In this document: one piece after another, positions 44,960 through 53,669 of the stretch | Numbering within the stretch: position 1 is the first letter of the stretch | Layout of the letters: every line of letters begins with the position of its first letter | Source: Bryobacteraceae bacterium | GTDB lineage: Bacteria > Acidobacteriota > Terriglobia > Bryobacterales > Bryobacteraceae | Assembly (NCBI GenBank): GCA_030041495.1 | Contig: JASHNT010000024.1 | Location: forward strand, 1 to 64,000 | Reading direction: 5' to 3' | Length of the DNA stretch: 64,000 nt | The notes under the pieces: model-generated | Database searches by the model: none | What the model saw: the letters and a program-made list of their open reading frames with translations, nothing else | Told to the model about the DNA's origin: nothing | Made by a program: the position numbers and the translations under genes

Positions 44960-46603
44960 CTAGGGCTCCCCGGGCGATGATGCGGCCGCGGATTGCGCCG
45001 CGGCGACGGTTTGTGGCGCTGGGATTTGCGACGCGTCCGGTTGCGGGGCGTCTGGTTTTCCCTGCTGCGATGCGATGGCGTCGCGGGCCTTCAGGAAGAG
45101 ATCGTACTGGCTCATAAGATCGCGCACCACCGCATCGCCCAGCATGTGGTAACCGGCGCCCACAAAGTGCACGTGATCGTTCTGCGCCATCCCCGCCATT
45201 ACCCACTTCTGCATGGACCCTTTGCCACCCATCTTCGCGCGCAGGTCCCAGAACGGGCAGCCGTTCGAGAGCGCAGCCTCACGCTGCGCCTCCACGATCA
45301 TGTCGAGCTGGTCCATCGGCTGCCAGCCCCGCCTGGTTCTCTGGTCGCGGTCGGGGGGGCCGATCACGAGAATGGTTGCGGCCGGCGCGGCTTCACGGAA
45401 GCGGTGGATCAACTGCGAGAACATATCGCGATACGAGTCCAGGGTCCAGTCCTTGCGGCCGGCTTCGTTGGTGCCGTAAGCCAGGACGATCATCGCCGGA
45501 TTACGGCGCTCGATATTGGATTTGAGCGTCTCCTCGTTCCAATCGAGGACGATGGAAGCCTGCGCACCGTTGATGCCCAGAGTCTCATACGTCACGCCGG
45601 CGGGATTTTCGGCGACCCATCCGAACAAGCGCACCGGCGCGCTATCCAGCGTTTCCAGCTCGAGCCGGTGCATGCCCGGCATCGCTTCCAAGTGATAGTA
45701 AGCCGGACCGGGTTCGCCGTCGGTCGAGACGCGATCGACCGGCACACCGTTATCGTAAAGCTGCAGCGAGCCGCCGCCGGGCTGCTGATAATAGTACAGC
45801 TCGAAGTTGCTGGCGTCGGCTTCCTCGTAGACCGCCTCACGCGGGGCGCGCGTTGACATACTGATCCCGCCGAGCCCATACACCCCGTCGCCGGGGCGGC
45901 CCACCAGACCATCGGTGTGCCAGCCATTGGTCGAGCCGCTGCGCACGTCTTCGCGGCGATATCCGAGATAAGGACGTCCCGCGAAAGAATATCCGGCTCC
46001 GCCGTCGCCGAATTTTTCCTGCAGCAGCGTGCGCATCTCGCCGGTCCATTCATCGGCGGCGGTGTGCGAATCGCCGTAATGCAGAATGCGCACTGGTCCG
46101 TTGGCCTTGCCTTGTTGGAGGCGATAGAGCTGCTCGAAAAACGGAATCAGCGCAGCGGGATTTTCCACCGGAATATCCGCGCCGTTGGCGACGTATTGAA
46201 ACACCGCGTCATGCGCCTCCCGGCGCAGCGTGAGGGAAACCGGCGTCGCGCGGACGGTCCGGGAGACAGTGCGTCTAACGGGAGCGGTGGTTTTCGATGG
46301 GGCCTTGGTGGAAGGAGTTGCCGCGGGAGCAGTCGTTGCGGCTGTACTCGTCTTAGCCGGTGCTGTTCTGGCAGGGATGCGCGTCGCCGTCGTTGCCGTT
46401 TTGTGAGCCGGTGCAGACTTGGTTGCCGTTGCGGCGCCGCCGGCTTTGCCACTGCTCGAAAGATATCGCTTCTTGGCCTGCGTCTTGGCGGAGGTCTTCT
46501 TTTTGGTTGTCGATTTGGACTGCGACGACGGCGTCCCGGGAGTGATCGCGGCGGCCCATGCGGCCCCAACCATCGCGATCGCGAAAATCTGCAAGCTTCT
46601 CAT
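44960..46603 (-). CDS. SGNH/GDSL hydrolase-family protein with low-complexity N-terminal linker (paralogue 2)
   Basis: 547 residues. Signal peptide MRSLQIFAIAMVGAAWAAA is followed by about 100 residues of Ala/Thr/Lys-rich linker, which could span the periplasm or wall. The catalytic blocks are RILHYGDSHTAADEW, IVLAYGTNEAG and the final DHVHFVGAGYH carrying the Asp-His pair. Between GDSH and GTNE lies a beta-rich insertion of about 190 residues, shared with its neighbour. SGNH partners of MBOAT proteins transfer acyl groups onto polysaccharides (as AlgJ/AlgX and PatB). Its ATG overlaps the upstream stop (TGATG). Confidence 0.9.
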   Translation of the reverse strand: MRSLQIFAIAMVGAAWAAAITPGTPSSQSKSTTKKKTSAKTQAKKRYLSSSGKAGGAATATKSAPAHKTATTATRIPARTAPAKTSTAATTAPAATPSTKAPSKTTAPVRRTVSRTVRATPVSLTLRREAHDAVFQYVANGADIPVENPAALIPFFEQLYRLQQGKANGPVRILHYGDSHTAADEWTGEMRTLLQEKFGDGGAGYSFAGRPYLGYRREDVRSGSTNGWHTDGLVGRPGDGVYGLGGISMSTRAPREAVYEEADASNFELYYYQQPGGGSLQLYDNGVPVDRVSTDGEPGPAYYHLEAMPGMHRLELETLDSAPVRLFGWVAENPAGVTYETLGINGAQASIVLDWNEETLKSNIERRNPAMIVLAYGTNEAGRKDWTLDSYRDMFSQLIHRFREAAPAATILVIGPPDRDQRTRRGWQPMDQLDMIVEAQREAALSNGCPFWDLRAKMGGKGSMQKWVMAGMAQNDHVHFVGAGYHMLGDAVVRDLMSQYDLFLKARDAIASQQGKPDAPQPDASQIPAPQTVAAAQSAAASSPGEP

Positions 46604-47967
46604 CAGTTCGAAGGTTCGCTCTTGGAAGACCCTTGTGCCTCCGCCCTGGTCTCCAGCTCTTTCAATTGTCGCTGCTTATATTCGTTATACCCGTCTCGGA
46701 GGGCATTGTACAACAGCTCCCCCACGATCCTCGCTCCTGCCGGCAGGGGATGGATGAAATCCGCGCCCACTAGCCGGGGCTCGCCATTGTACCATTTGGC
46801 CATGGTGCCTTCGCCCCCCATGGCTTCATACGTGTTGAAAAACGCGACGCCCATTTCCGAAGCGGCCTGCGATTCTATTTCGATCAGACGCGGTAGAGCG
46901 GCGATGGTCCCGATGTCTCCGGTGTCTTTGCGCTCGCCGCGATCCATGGGACTCATCAGCAGAATCGAGGCTTCCGGCACAGCGGCTTGCACGCGGCGCA
47001 CCGCCACTCGCAGCTCCGGCCCCCAAGTGCTGTTGACGAACGCAGGGAACCCGCTTTCATTGGTTCCGAAGGCGATCACCACCAGGTTCGGATGATAGTG
47101 GCGCAACTGCGCGGCCCAGTGTTCTCCGTTCAGGGCGTGCGAAAGCAAAGTAATATTCGCTCCGTTGATGCCCAGGCTGCTATAGACCACGCCCGGTCCG
47201 GGCTTGCGGAAATCCGCTCCGAACAGACGCACGGAGCCGTTGGTTACGCGTAGAGTGATCTGATTGGAGCCGGCCGGAATCTGGAAGGAAGCGTAGCCGG
47301 GGCCCTGCTCACCGTCGGTATCAGCCGAGCCCAAATTAGCGACGCCGTCGCCCGTGTTCGCTTCCAGCGTGAAGCTCCCGCCTCCAGGCTGCGTCAGATA
47401 GGCGATCTCGACGCTGGAGTGCTCGCTTTTTAGAGTCCAGCGCGCCATTGCGCCGACCGATCCGCGGAAGGTGGCTGCTCCCAAGCCGTTTAATCCGTCC
47501 TTGAGCGCACCCGGTACTCCGGCTACGTCGATTTTCCAGTTCGAGGAATCCATTTCGACGCCGCGATGTCCGTACCAGGCCCACGGCCGGGCGATCAACA
47601 CGAATCCTGAGCCGGCATCGCCGAACTGCTTTTGCAACATGGCGCGCGCGTCGGCGGTGATCAGATCCGCGGTTGTGGGCGAGTCGCCGTAATGCAATAC
47701 CACTGCGTTGCCGGAAGCCAATGCGGCGTAGAAATGATCCAGCTCATGCTTTGGATCGGAAAGATTGGAATACGCCGGGCTCTTGGGCGGCTCCGATTCC
47801 ATGCCTTGAATCACCACGCGGTGCTTCACAGGCGGCAGCTCAATTACCGGCGGTTTCGGCAACGGCATCTGCCAGACCAGAGGAATGGTGTGGGGATCGA
47901 AGACCTTGAGAGACACCATCGCCGCTGTAAACAGCACCGCGGTCAGGATGGTCTTCCAGGGCATCAT
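46603..47967 (-). CDS. SGNH/GDSL hydrolase-family protein (paralogue 1)
   Basis: 454 residues with an N-terminal anchor or signal (WKTILTAVLFTAAMVSLKVF). Catalytic blocks are AVVLHYGDSPTTADL, LVVIAFGTNESGF and DFIHPLPAGARIVG. The insertion between the first two blocks (QPGGGSFTLEANTGDG, YASFQIPAGSNQITLRVTNG, VRLFGADFRKPGPGVVYSSL) aligns with the second SGNH protein downstream, so the two arose by duplication. It follows the MBOAT gene by 19 bp and is the likely periplasmic acyltransferase partner. Confidence 0.9.
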   Translation of the reverse strand: MMPWKTILTAVLFTAAMVSLKVFDPHTIPLVWQMPLPKPPVIELPPVKHRVVIQGMESEPPKSPAYSNLSDPKHELDHFYAALASGNAVVLHYGDSPTTADLITADARAMLQKQFGDAGSGFVLIARPWAWYGHRGVEMDSSNWKIDVAGVPGALKDGLNGLGAATFRGSVGAMARWTLKSEHSSVEIAYLTQPGGGSFTLEANTGDGVANLGSADTDGEQGPGYASFQIPAGSNQITLRVTNGSVRLFGADFRKPGPGVVYSSLGINGANITLLSHALNGEHWAAQLRHYHPNLVVIAFGTNESGFPAFVNSTWGPELRVAVRRVQAAVPEASILLMSPMDRGERKDTGDIGTIAALPRLIEIESQAASEMGVAFFNTYEAMGGEGTMAKWYNGEPRLVGADFIHPLPAGARIVGELLYNALRDGYNEYKQRQLKELETRAEAQGSSKSEPSN

Positions 47968-47986
47968 GATCTAAAACCCAACATGT

Positions 47987-49381
47987 TCAGAATCGGACGT
48001 AAATGAACGGCGCCGCGCCGGTGCGCGCGACAAATTGCAAGCCGAATACCAGTCCGGCCAGCGCCGCCGCCTGTGCATAGAACGGCGCGCGAATATACAG
48101 ATTCACGCCGAAGTCGTACCATTTCTTCGGAACGTAATGCGCTAGTAAAGCGATCGCCAGGATGATGGCCAGCTCGCCCGAAATGTTCGCGAAGGACACG
48201 GTCAGCGAGCCGATGCGTTCGAGAATCGATCCCACGGTTACCATATCGGGTGCACGGAAAAAGATCCACGTGAAGGCCACATAGTGGAAGGTGACGAAAA
48301 TGCACAGGTAGCGCCGCCAGCCTTTTACTTTCCCCGTTTTGCGCCAGATGTGCCAGAAGCGCAGGAAGGCTAGCGCGATACCGTGCAGCGCGCCCCAGGC
48401 GACGAAGTTCCAACTCGCGCCGTGCCACAGACCTCCCAGCACGAACGTGATCACCAGGTTCAAATACGCGAAAAACTTGATGCGTTTGCCGGGCAGCGAG
48501 AAGTACAGATAGTCGCGCAGCCAGTTGGACAGCGTAATGTGCCAGCGGCGCCAGAAATCCGCGATGTTTTCCGCCGCGTAAGGCCGGTCGAAATTGGCGG
48601 GCAGCTTGATCCCCAGCAGCATGGCGGAGCCAAGCGCAATGTCGGTGTAGCCGGAGAAGTCGTAATAAAGCTGGAACGTGTAGGCGTAGACGGCAATCAG
48701 TGTCTCGGCGCCGGTGTACAGCTTGGGGAAATCGAACACGCGATTGACCAGGTTGGCAGCCAGATAATCAGCGATCATCAGCTTCTTCACCAATCCGATT
48801 CCAATCAGGAACAGCGCGCGTCCACCCGCCGCGGCATCGAGCTGCTTGGGTTTCTCAAATTGGTCCAGCAGAACTTCCACGCGCGTGATCGGTCCGGCGA
48901 GAGCGGTGGGAAAGAACGAGACCGCCGACAAGTGCGCCAGGTAACTGCGCGTCCCTGCGATGTCGCGGCGGTACAGATCGATGGTGTAGGTCAGCGCCTG
49001 GAACACATAAAAGGAGAGGCTGATGGGCAGAGCCCAGTTCCATTCGGGCTGCGGCTTGCCGGTCCAGTGGGACCAATTGCCCAGGAAGAAGGGCACGTAC
49101 TTGAAGAAGGCCAACACGCCCAGGTTCATCGCAATGCTGGCGGTGACCAAGAGGCGCCGCACCGGGCGGCTTTTCGAACGCTGCAACCCCAGGCCGAGGA
49201 CGTAGTCGATGCTGGAGATGGCCGGGATCAGCACCAGTAGCGTCAGGCTCCAGCGCGCGTAGAAGAAATAGTTGCCGAACAGGATCAGCGCGAGCGTCAC
49301 GGTTCGCCATCGGGACACCGGCCAATACAGCGCGAACAGCGCGCCGAGGAACACGAAGTAAGTCGACGTCGAAAGAGACAA
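47987..49381 (-). CDS. MBOAT-family membrane O-acyltransferase (AlgI/PatA-like)
   Basis: 464 residues with about 12 membrane helices. Family landmarks are WNWALPISLSFYVFQALTYT, LAGPITRVEVLL, YYDFSGYTDIALGSAMLLGI, NIADFWRRWHITLSNWLRDY and the active-site histidine in LGGLWHGASWNF. Such proteins move acetyl groups from acetyl-CoA across the inner membrane to SGNH transferases that modify alginate, cellulose or peptidoglycan. It is the first gene of a five-gene leftward operon. Confidence 0.95.
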   Translation of the reverse strand: MSLSTSTYFVFLGALFALYWPVSRWRTVTLALILFGNYFFYARWSLTLLVLIPAISSIDYVLGLGLQRSKSRPVRRLLVTASIAMNLGVLAFFKYVPFFLGNWSHWTGKPQPEWNWALPISLSFYVFQALTYTIDLYRRDIAGTRSYLAHLSAVSFFPTALAGPITRVEVLLDQFEKPKQLDAAAGGRALFLIGIGLVKKLMIADYLAANLVNRVFDFPKLYTGAETLIAVYAYTFQLYYDFSGYTDIALGSAMLLGIKLPANFDRPYAAENIADFWRRWHITLSNWLRDYLYFSLPGKRIKFFAYLNLVITFVLGGLWHGASWNFVAWGALHGIALAFLRFWHIWRKTGKVKGWRRYLCIFVTFHYVAFTWIFFRAPDMVTVGSILERIGSLTVSFANISGELAIILAIALLAHYVPKKWYDFGVNLYIRAPFYAQAAALAGLVFGLQFVARTGAAPFIYVRF

Positions 49382-49419
49382 GTCTTAAGGATACCAAGAG
49401 CCATTATTCCCCGCGTTTG

Positions 49420-49443
49420 AGTATATCAGTATGTTAGTATGCT
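49420..49443 (+). promoter_or_regulatory. Three tandem 8-bp repeats in front of vapB, candidate antitoxin operator
   Basis: AGTATATC, AGTATGTT and AGTATGCT run head to tail and end 3 bp before the antitoxin ATG. Ribbon-helix-helix repressors of the MetJ/CopG type bind tandem sites at 8-bp spacing, and the first gene encodes exactly such a protein. The block replaces any Shine-Dalgarno, so the repeats, promoter and start must overlap. Confidence 0.55.
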
Positions 49444-49446
49444 GCT

Positions 49447-49680
49447 ATGAGTTATCGGCTTCAAGTGCTGATTTCAGAGGAGTTGGATGCGAAGATCCAG
49501 AAAGCAGCGAAACGCGGCCGAATCTCGAAAGGAGAGTGGGTCCGGCGCGCTTTGCGGGAGTCCGTGGAGGGCGGCAGGTCCCGCTCGGGAGCTTCTGTGG
49601 TCTCGCAGTTATCGGTGCTGAATGGTCCGACGTCCGGAATTGACCAGATGCTGCATGAGATTGAGTTGGGCCGGCGCTGA
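49447..49680 (+). CDS. Ribbon-helix-helix antitoxin (VapB/CopG-like)
   Basis: 77 residues. The N-terminal 45 residues (RLQVLISEELDAKIQKAAKR, then ISKGEWVRRALRES) form a ribbon-helix-helix DNA-binding domain; the C-terminus (about 55-77) would wrap the toxin. It overlaps a promoter-proximal repeat block and is followed 6 bp later by a PIN-domain gene. It should neutralise the toxin and repress the pair. Confidence 0.9.
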   Translation: MSYRLQVLISEELDAKIQKAAKRGRISKGEWVRRALRESVEGGRSRSGASVVSQLSVLNGPTSGIDQMLHEIELGRR

Positions 49681-49686
49681 CAACCC

Positions 49687-50091
49687 ATGAGGGTTTACAT
49701 CGATTCCAACGTTCCCATGTACGTCGCCGGAGCGGAGCATGAGCACCGCGAGCCGGCTCGCCGCTTCCTGGAGCGGGTAGAGAATCGGGAGATTCAATCC
49801 TGTACCAGCACCGAAGTGCTGCAAGAGATATTGTGCCGCTACTCGGGTTTGGCGCGCCGCGATCTGGGCGGCCGCGTCTACGATCTGTTCGTGGAGGCCT
49901 GCCCGGAGGTGCTGGACGTGACTCTCGCCGACCTGGATCGAGCCAAGGATTTGATTTCGCGCACAGCCAATCTATCCGCACGCGGAGCCTTGCACGCCGC
50001 GATCATGATGAACAACGAAATCGAGTGGATCGCGACCTTCAACCGTGAATTCGACCGCATCGCCGGAGTGCGTCGGGTGAAGCTGGCCTGA
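49687..50091 (+). CDS. PIN-domain ribonuclease toxin (VapC-like)
   Basis: 134 residues. The acidic PIN residues are visible: IDSNVPMYVAG (Asp6), TSTEVLQEI (Glu), ARGALHAAIM replacing the common RxxDA.. DAxxAA block, and ATFNREFDRIAGV (Asp near 122). The middle acidic residue usually found before LHAA is glycine (G98), so activity could be lowered. VapC toxins cut tRNA or rRNA when the antitoxin is lost. Second gene of a type II toxin-antitoxin operon. Confidence 0.87.
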   Translation: MRVYIDSNVPMYVAGAEHEHREPARRFLERVENREIQSCTSTEVLQEILCRYSGLARRDLGGRVYDLFVEACPEVLDVTLADLDRAKDLISRTANLSARGALHAAIMMNNEIEWIATFNREFDRIAGVRRVKLA

Positions 50092-50093
50092 GT

Positions 50094-51284
50094 TTACCTT
50101 TTGTCGACCACCACCACTCCGCCCTTGACCACGACCTTGGTCTTCAAGAAATTCCAGTAGCCTTCGAGCGGATCGCCGTCCAGAAGGATGATGTCGGCGA
50201 GCTTGCCGGCTTGGAGGGTTCCGAGCTGATCGCCCATCTGAATATAGGATGCTGTGTTGGGTCCCATCATCTTGATGAGGTCCTTGGTGGAGAACATCAC
50301 GTTGAGCATCTTCAGCTCATGATCGAGGCCCGCGTGCGGATCATAGGTGGTATCGGTACAGTAGCCGAGCGTGACGCCGGCGTCCCAAATCGTCCGCGCG
50401 TTGACCGGCATGTAGCCGGCTTCCTTACCTCCGCCGACGCCATCGACGATCCCTTCGGGCCAGGGCTTGCCGTCGCGGAAGCGCGGCTTGTTATCGTCGG
50501 CGAAGACGCCGAATACGGGTGAGCCGAAACTGACCGTGCCCAGCACCTTGGTTCCGGCGGCGGCGACTTTTTGGGCGTCTTCCTTGCTCACCCAATCTTT
50601 GTTGGGAAGGTGAACCAGCAGTGGCACGCCCGCATCGACCGCGGCCATCATGGCTTTCGAGCTCACTGCGTGGACCTGCACCATTACGCCGGCCTTCTTG
50701 GCTTCGTCGACCACGGCCTTGAGAATCTCGATCTCGCGTTCGCTCGGGCCGGGGACGGGAGTGAGCGCAATCTCGCCGGTGAACTTGATGCCCATCGCGG
50801 CCATCTCGCGCACCTGCTGGCGGGCCATCTCCGGAGTATTGTTGGCCAAGCGGATGGAGCCGGAAGGAATAATGCGCGGGCCGTTAATCATGCCGCTGTC
50901 GATGTGGTCGCGCAGGGTGATGTTGCCTTGCGCGGGGCCGCCTCCGGAGAGCACCGTGGTGTAGCCGGCTTCGAGCAGAGCCTGCATCTGCTGCTTCTCA
51001 TTCGGTCCGGTGTTGATGTGCCGATGGGCATCGATGAAGCCGGGCATGGCGGTCATGCCTTTGGCGTCGACGGTTTTTCCGCTGGTGGAGGAAGGAGAGC
51101 CCGGCGCGACGGAGACGATCTTGCCGCTACGCACCACGATCGATCCGCGTTCGATCACCGAAGCGTCGGGACCAATAATGCGGGCGTTGGTGATGGTGAG
51201 GTCCTGCGCGCAGACGCCGGCGAGCATCGCCAGGGCGAGGGAGGCGAGCTTCGAAAAAGTGTGGTGATACATGGTGGACATCAT
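50094..51284 (-). CDS. Exported amidohydrolase (imidazolonepropionase-like)
   Basis: 396 residues from the ATG giving MMSTMYHHTFSKLASLALAM; an ATG four codons later is equally possible. Signal peptide ends near GVCAQ. Motifs: MPGFIDAHRHINTGP, where the HxH histidines are H-R-H, VMVQVHAVSSKAMMAAV, VPLLVHLPNKDW and GYCTDTTYDPHAGL with the catalytic Asp. C-terminal LGTLQAGKLADIILLDGDPL is typical of the family. In contrast to the ABC-2 fusion, its metal ligands look intact. Substrate unknown. Divergent from the GDSL esterase across 50 bp. Confidence 0.88.
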   Translation of the reverse strand: MMSTMYHHTFSKLASLALAMLAGVCAQDLTITNARIIGPDASVIERGSIVVRSGKIVSVAPGSPSSTSGKTVDAKGMTAMPGFIDAHRHINTGPNEKQQMQALLEAGYTTVLSGGGPAQGNITLRDHIDSGMINGPRIIPSGSIRLANNTPEMARQQVREMAAMGIKFTGEIALTPVPGPSEREIEILKAVVDEAKKAGVMVQVHAVSSKAMMAAVDAGVPLLVHLPNKDWVSKEDAQKVAAAGTKVLGTVSFGSPVFGVFADDNKPRFRDGKPWPEGIVDGVGGGKEAGYMPVNARTIWDAGVTLGYCTDTTYDPHAGLDHELKMLNVMFSTKDLIKMMGPNTASYIQMGDQLGTLQAGKLADIILLDGDPLEGYWNFLKTKVVVKGGVVVVDKR

Positions 51285-51334
51285 ATAAGATTGCGGGCCG
51301 CTGGTGAGATACAGGCGCGCGATACAATGGCGAA

Positions 51335-53056
51335 ATGTTGCGCCGGGCGGCTCTCCTCTTTCTTTCTCTTCCGTTGTTGGCACAAGTCCCGTTCAATGAA
51401 TTCGTGATCTTCGGCGATAGTTTGTCCGACAATGGCAACCTCTACATTGGAACCAGCGCGCTGGGCTTCCCGACTCCCGGCCCGCCGCAGTACGCGACCG
51501 GCGAGTATACGGACGGAACCAGTTCGGTTCCTTCGACCAACGGCCCCCTGGGACTGTGGGTAGAGCAGCTTGCGCAGAAGATGAATCTGCCTGCGCCGGT
51601 TCCCTTCGCCAAAGAGACTGGCGGGCTGAACTACGCGGTGGGCGGCGCGGTCACGGGACACAATCCACAGTGGACGCCGACTTCGCTGACGCAGATTCCG
51701 GCGGTGACGGATCAACTTACATTGTTCACCGAACAGCACCCCACGCCGCCTTCGAACGCGCTGTACGTTTTCTGGGCGGGCAGTAACGACATTCTGAACA
51801 ATCCTTCGACGGCGAGCACTCAGGCCACCGCGGCGGTTGCAAACATTCAGGGGAACATCAACACGCTGGCAGCGGCGGGCGCGAAATACTTCCTCTGGGT
51901 GGATCTGCCTCCGCTCGGGTTGATACCCGAAGCTTATAACACTGCCAATAGCCCGGTCTTTAATGCGGCGGCTGCCGCCTACAACACGGCTTGGAGCAGC
52001 GCCATCAGCCAACTGAAGGCGGCGCATCCGGATATTACGATTGTCGGAGTCGACGTCTATACGCTGTTTCTTCAGATCGCCGTGAACCCGGCGCTGTATG
52101 GGTACACCAACATCACTTCGGCGGCACAGGGCCAGGCCAACGTAAATCCGAACACTTATGTGTTTTGGGACCAGTTGCACCCGACCACGGTGGGGCATGA
52201 AGACGTGATGGAGCTGGCGTATTACGACATCCAATCGGCGTTCGGAGAGCCGGCGTATTCGTGCACCAACTCGGCGGCGCCGCTGATTACCTCCGTGAAT
52301 TCGGCGAGTGCGTACGGCGGGTATTCGTATTTCGCGTCGGGATCGTGGCTGGAAATTAAGGGCACCAATCTGGCCGATCCGAACGACCCGAGAATCTACA
52401 CCAATGGCGGAAACTGGGCTGGCTCCGATTTCAACGGGACAAATGCTCCGACGGCACTGGATGGGATTAGCGTGAGCGTCGACGGGAAACCGGCGTACGT
52501 GGACTACATTTCGCCGACGCAGGTGAACGTCCAAGCGCCCGAAGATCCGGCGACGGGCAACGTGGCGATTACGGTGACCAATTGCAAAGCCACCAGCTCG
52601 CAGTTCACCTTCAGCAAGCAGGCGCTTGCTCCAGGGCTGCTGGCGCCTTCCATGTTCAACATCAGTGGCAAACAATATATGGCGGCGACGTTCGCCTCGG
52701 ACGGGGCCTATGTGTTGAATACGAGCACAGGCGCGGGTCTGGGGATCAACAGCCGTCCTGCGCAACCGGGGGACACGATCATCGCGTACGGGGTGGGCTT
52801 CGGCGACGTGACGCCAGCAATATTGCCGGGCACGATCGTGGAGCAGCCGAATGCGCTGCAAAATCAGGTTCTGTTTTCTTTCGGGTCGACCCCGGTGACC
52901 ACGTACAATTATTCCGGCCTGGCGGGAAATTTCGTGGGCTTGTTCGAGTTCTACATCAACGTTCCCCAGGGCCTTCAGAGCGGGGACTACCAGATCAACG
53001 TGACGCAGAATGGGACTCCGCTGCCGCAGACAATGTATCTGACGGTGGGGGATTAG
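51335..53056 (+). CDS. Secreted GDSL esterase with Solibacter-type C-terminal domain
   Basis: 573 residues. Signal peptide MLRRAALLFLSLPLLAQ is followed by a GDSL lipase/esterase domain (about 20-305): FNEFVIFGDSLSDNGN, FWAGSNDIL and the Asp-His pair in FWDQLHPTTVGHED. The rest (about 315-573) is a beta-rich region, first an IPT-like stretch (SASAYGGYSYFASGSWLEIK) and then the TIGR03437-type C-terminal domain (GVGFGDVTPAILPGTIV, FEFYINVPQGLQSGDYQINV). It likely hydrolyses esters or lipids outside the cell. Confidence 0.92.
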   Translation: MLRRAALLFLSLPLLAQVPFNEFVIFGDSLSDNGNLYIGTSALGFPTPGPPQYATGEYTDGTSSVPSTNGPLGLWVEQLAQKMNLPAPVPFAKETGGLNYAVGGAVTGHNPQWTPTSLTQIPAVTDQLTLFTEQHPTPPSNALYVFWAGSNDILNNPSTASTQATAAVANIQGNINTLAAAGAKYFLWVDLPPLGLIPEAYNTANSPVFNAAAAAYNTAWSSAISQLKAAHPDITIVGVDVYTLFLQIAVNPALYGYTNITSAAQGQANVNPNTYVFWDQLHPTTVGHEDVMELAYYDIQSAFGEPAYSCTNSAAPLITSVNSASAYGGYSYFASGSWLEIKGTNLADPNDPRIYTNGGNWAGSDFNGTNAPTALDGISVSVDGKPAYVDYISPTQVNVQAPEDPATGNVAITVTNCKATSSQFTFSKQALAPGLLAPSMFNISGKQYMAATFASDGAYVLNTSTGAGLGINSRPAQPGDTIIAYGVGFGDVTPAILPGTIVEQPNALQNQVLFSFGSTPVTTYNYSGLAGNFVGLFEFYINVPQGLQSGDYQINVTQNGTPLPQTMYLTVGD

Positions 53057-53058
53057 CG

Positions 53059-53274
53059 ATGGCAAACCGCAAGTACTCGCTGGTGATTGAGGGCGACGCG
53101 GATGGATATAGCGCGTATGTGCCGGAGCTTCCTTCGATCCTGGTGACGGGCCGAACGGTTGAGGAACTGACGGCGCGCGCCAAGGAGGCCATCCAGGTTT
53201 ATTGGGAGCACAGGCGCGTTGAGCGCTCCGCGACGTCGCAGGTGTGCGAGGTCGAGGTGGAAGTGCCAGTTTAG
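53059..53274 (+). CDS. HicB-like antitoxin domain protein without HicA partner
   Basis: 71 residues, ATG 8 bp behind GGTGGGGG and 2 bp after the esterase stop. The sequence YSLVIEGDADGYSAYVPELP, ILVTGRTVEELTARAKEAIQ matches the HicB fold. There is no C-terminal DNA-binding domain and no HicA (small dsRBD-type toxin) gene before or after it, so it is an orphan. Many HicB-like singletons have unknown functions. Confidence 0.85.
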   Translation: MANRKYSLVIEGDADGYSAYVPELPSILVTGRTVEELTARAKEAIQVYWEHRRVERSATSQVCEVEVEVPV

Positions 53275-53306
53275 GGGATTCCTCCTGCCCGCGGCGCGAA
53301 GACGGT

Positions 53307-53660
53307 CTAACTCCGGTCATACCAGCCGTCAAGAAGGAGCGCGAGGACCGGCTTCTCTCCGATCTCGGTCCGCCGATAGTTCACGAACGCCGTACACTCG
53401 ATCAGCGCGTCGTCCTGCTCGGGGCACCGCTTCCTGAGGCTGCAAGGGTCGTCGATCTGCAGCACGAGCAGGCCGCCCGGCTCGACCGTCACGGTCGACA
53501 TCCGGTCTTCAGCGGAATCAACTGAGGTCATGCAGTCGATCCACGCATTCATATTGCATCCGTAGAAACTGGGAAGGCCGAGTGTCTGCTTGAACACTGC
53601 ATGAAAGCTTGCCCAGTCCGTGATTTTCTCAACCGGAATGTTGACGATTTTTGCGTCCAT
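53307..53660 (-). CDS. Barstar-family (barnase inhibitor-like) protein
   Basis: 117 residues. SFHAVFKQTLGLPSFYGCNM then NAWIDCMTSVDSAED is the barstar signature (FYG-N--A--D). Barstar proteins bind and block barnase-type ribonucleases; no barnase or other ribonuclease gene is next to it. The gap to the next gene (53670) is 9 bp on the same strand. Confidence 0.87.
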   Translation of the reverse strand: MDAKIVNIPVEKITDWASFHAVFKQTLGLPSFYGCNMNAWIDCMTSVDSAEDRMSTVTVEPGGLLVLQIDDPCSLRKRCPEQDDALIECTAFVNYRRTEIGEKPVLALLLDGWYDRS

Positions 53661-53669
53661 GGTTATCTA

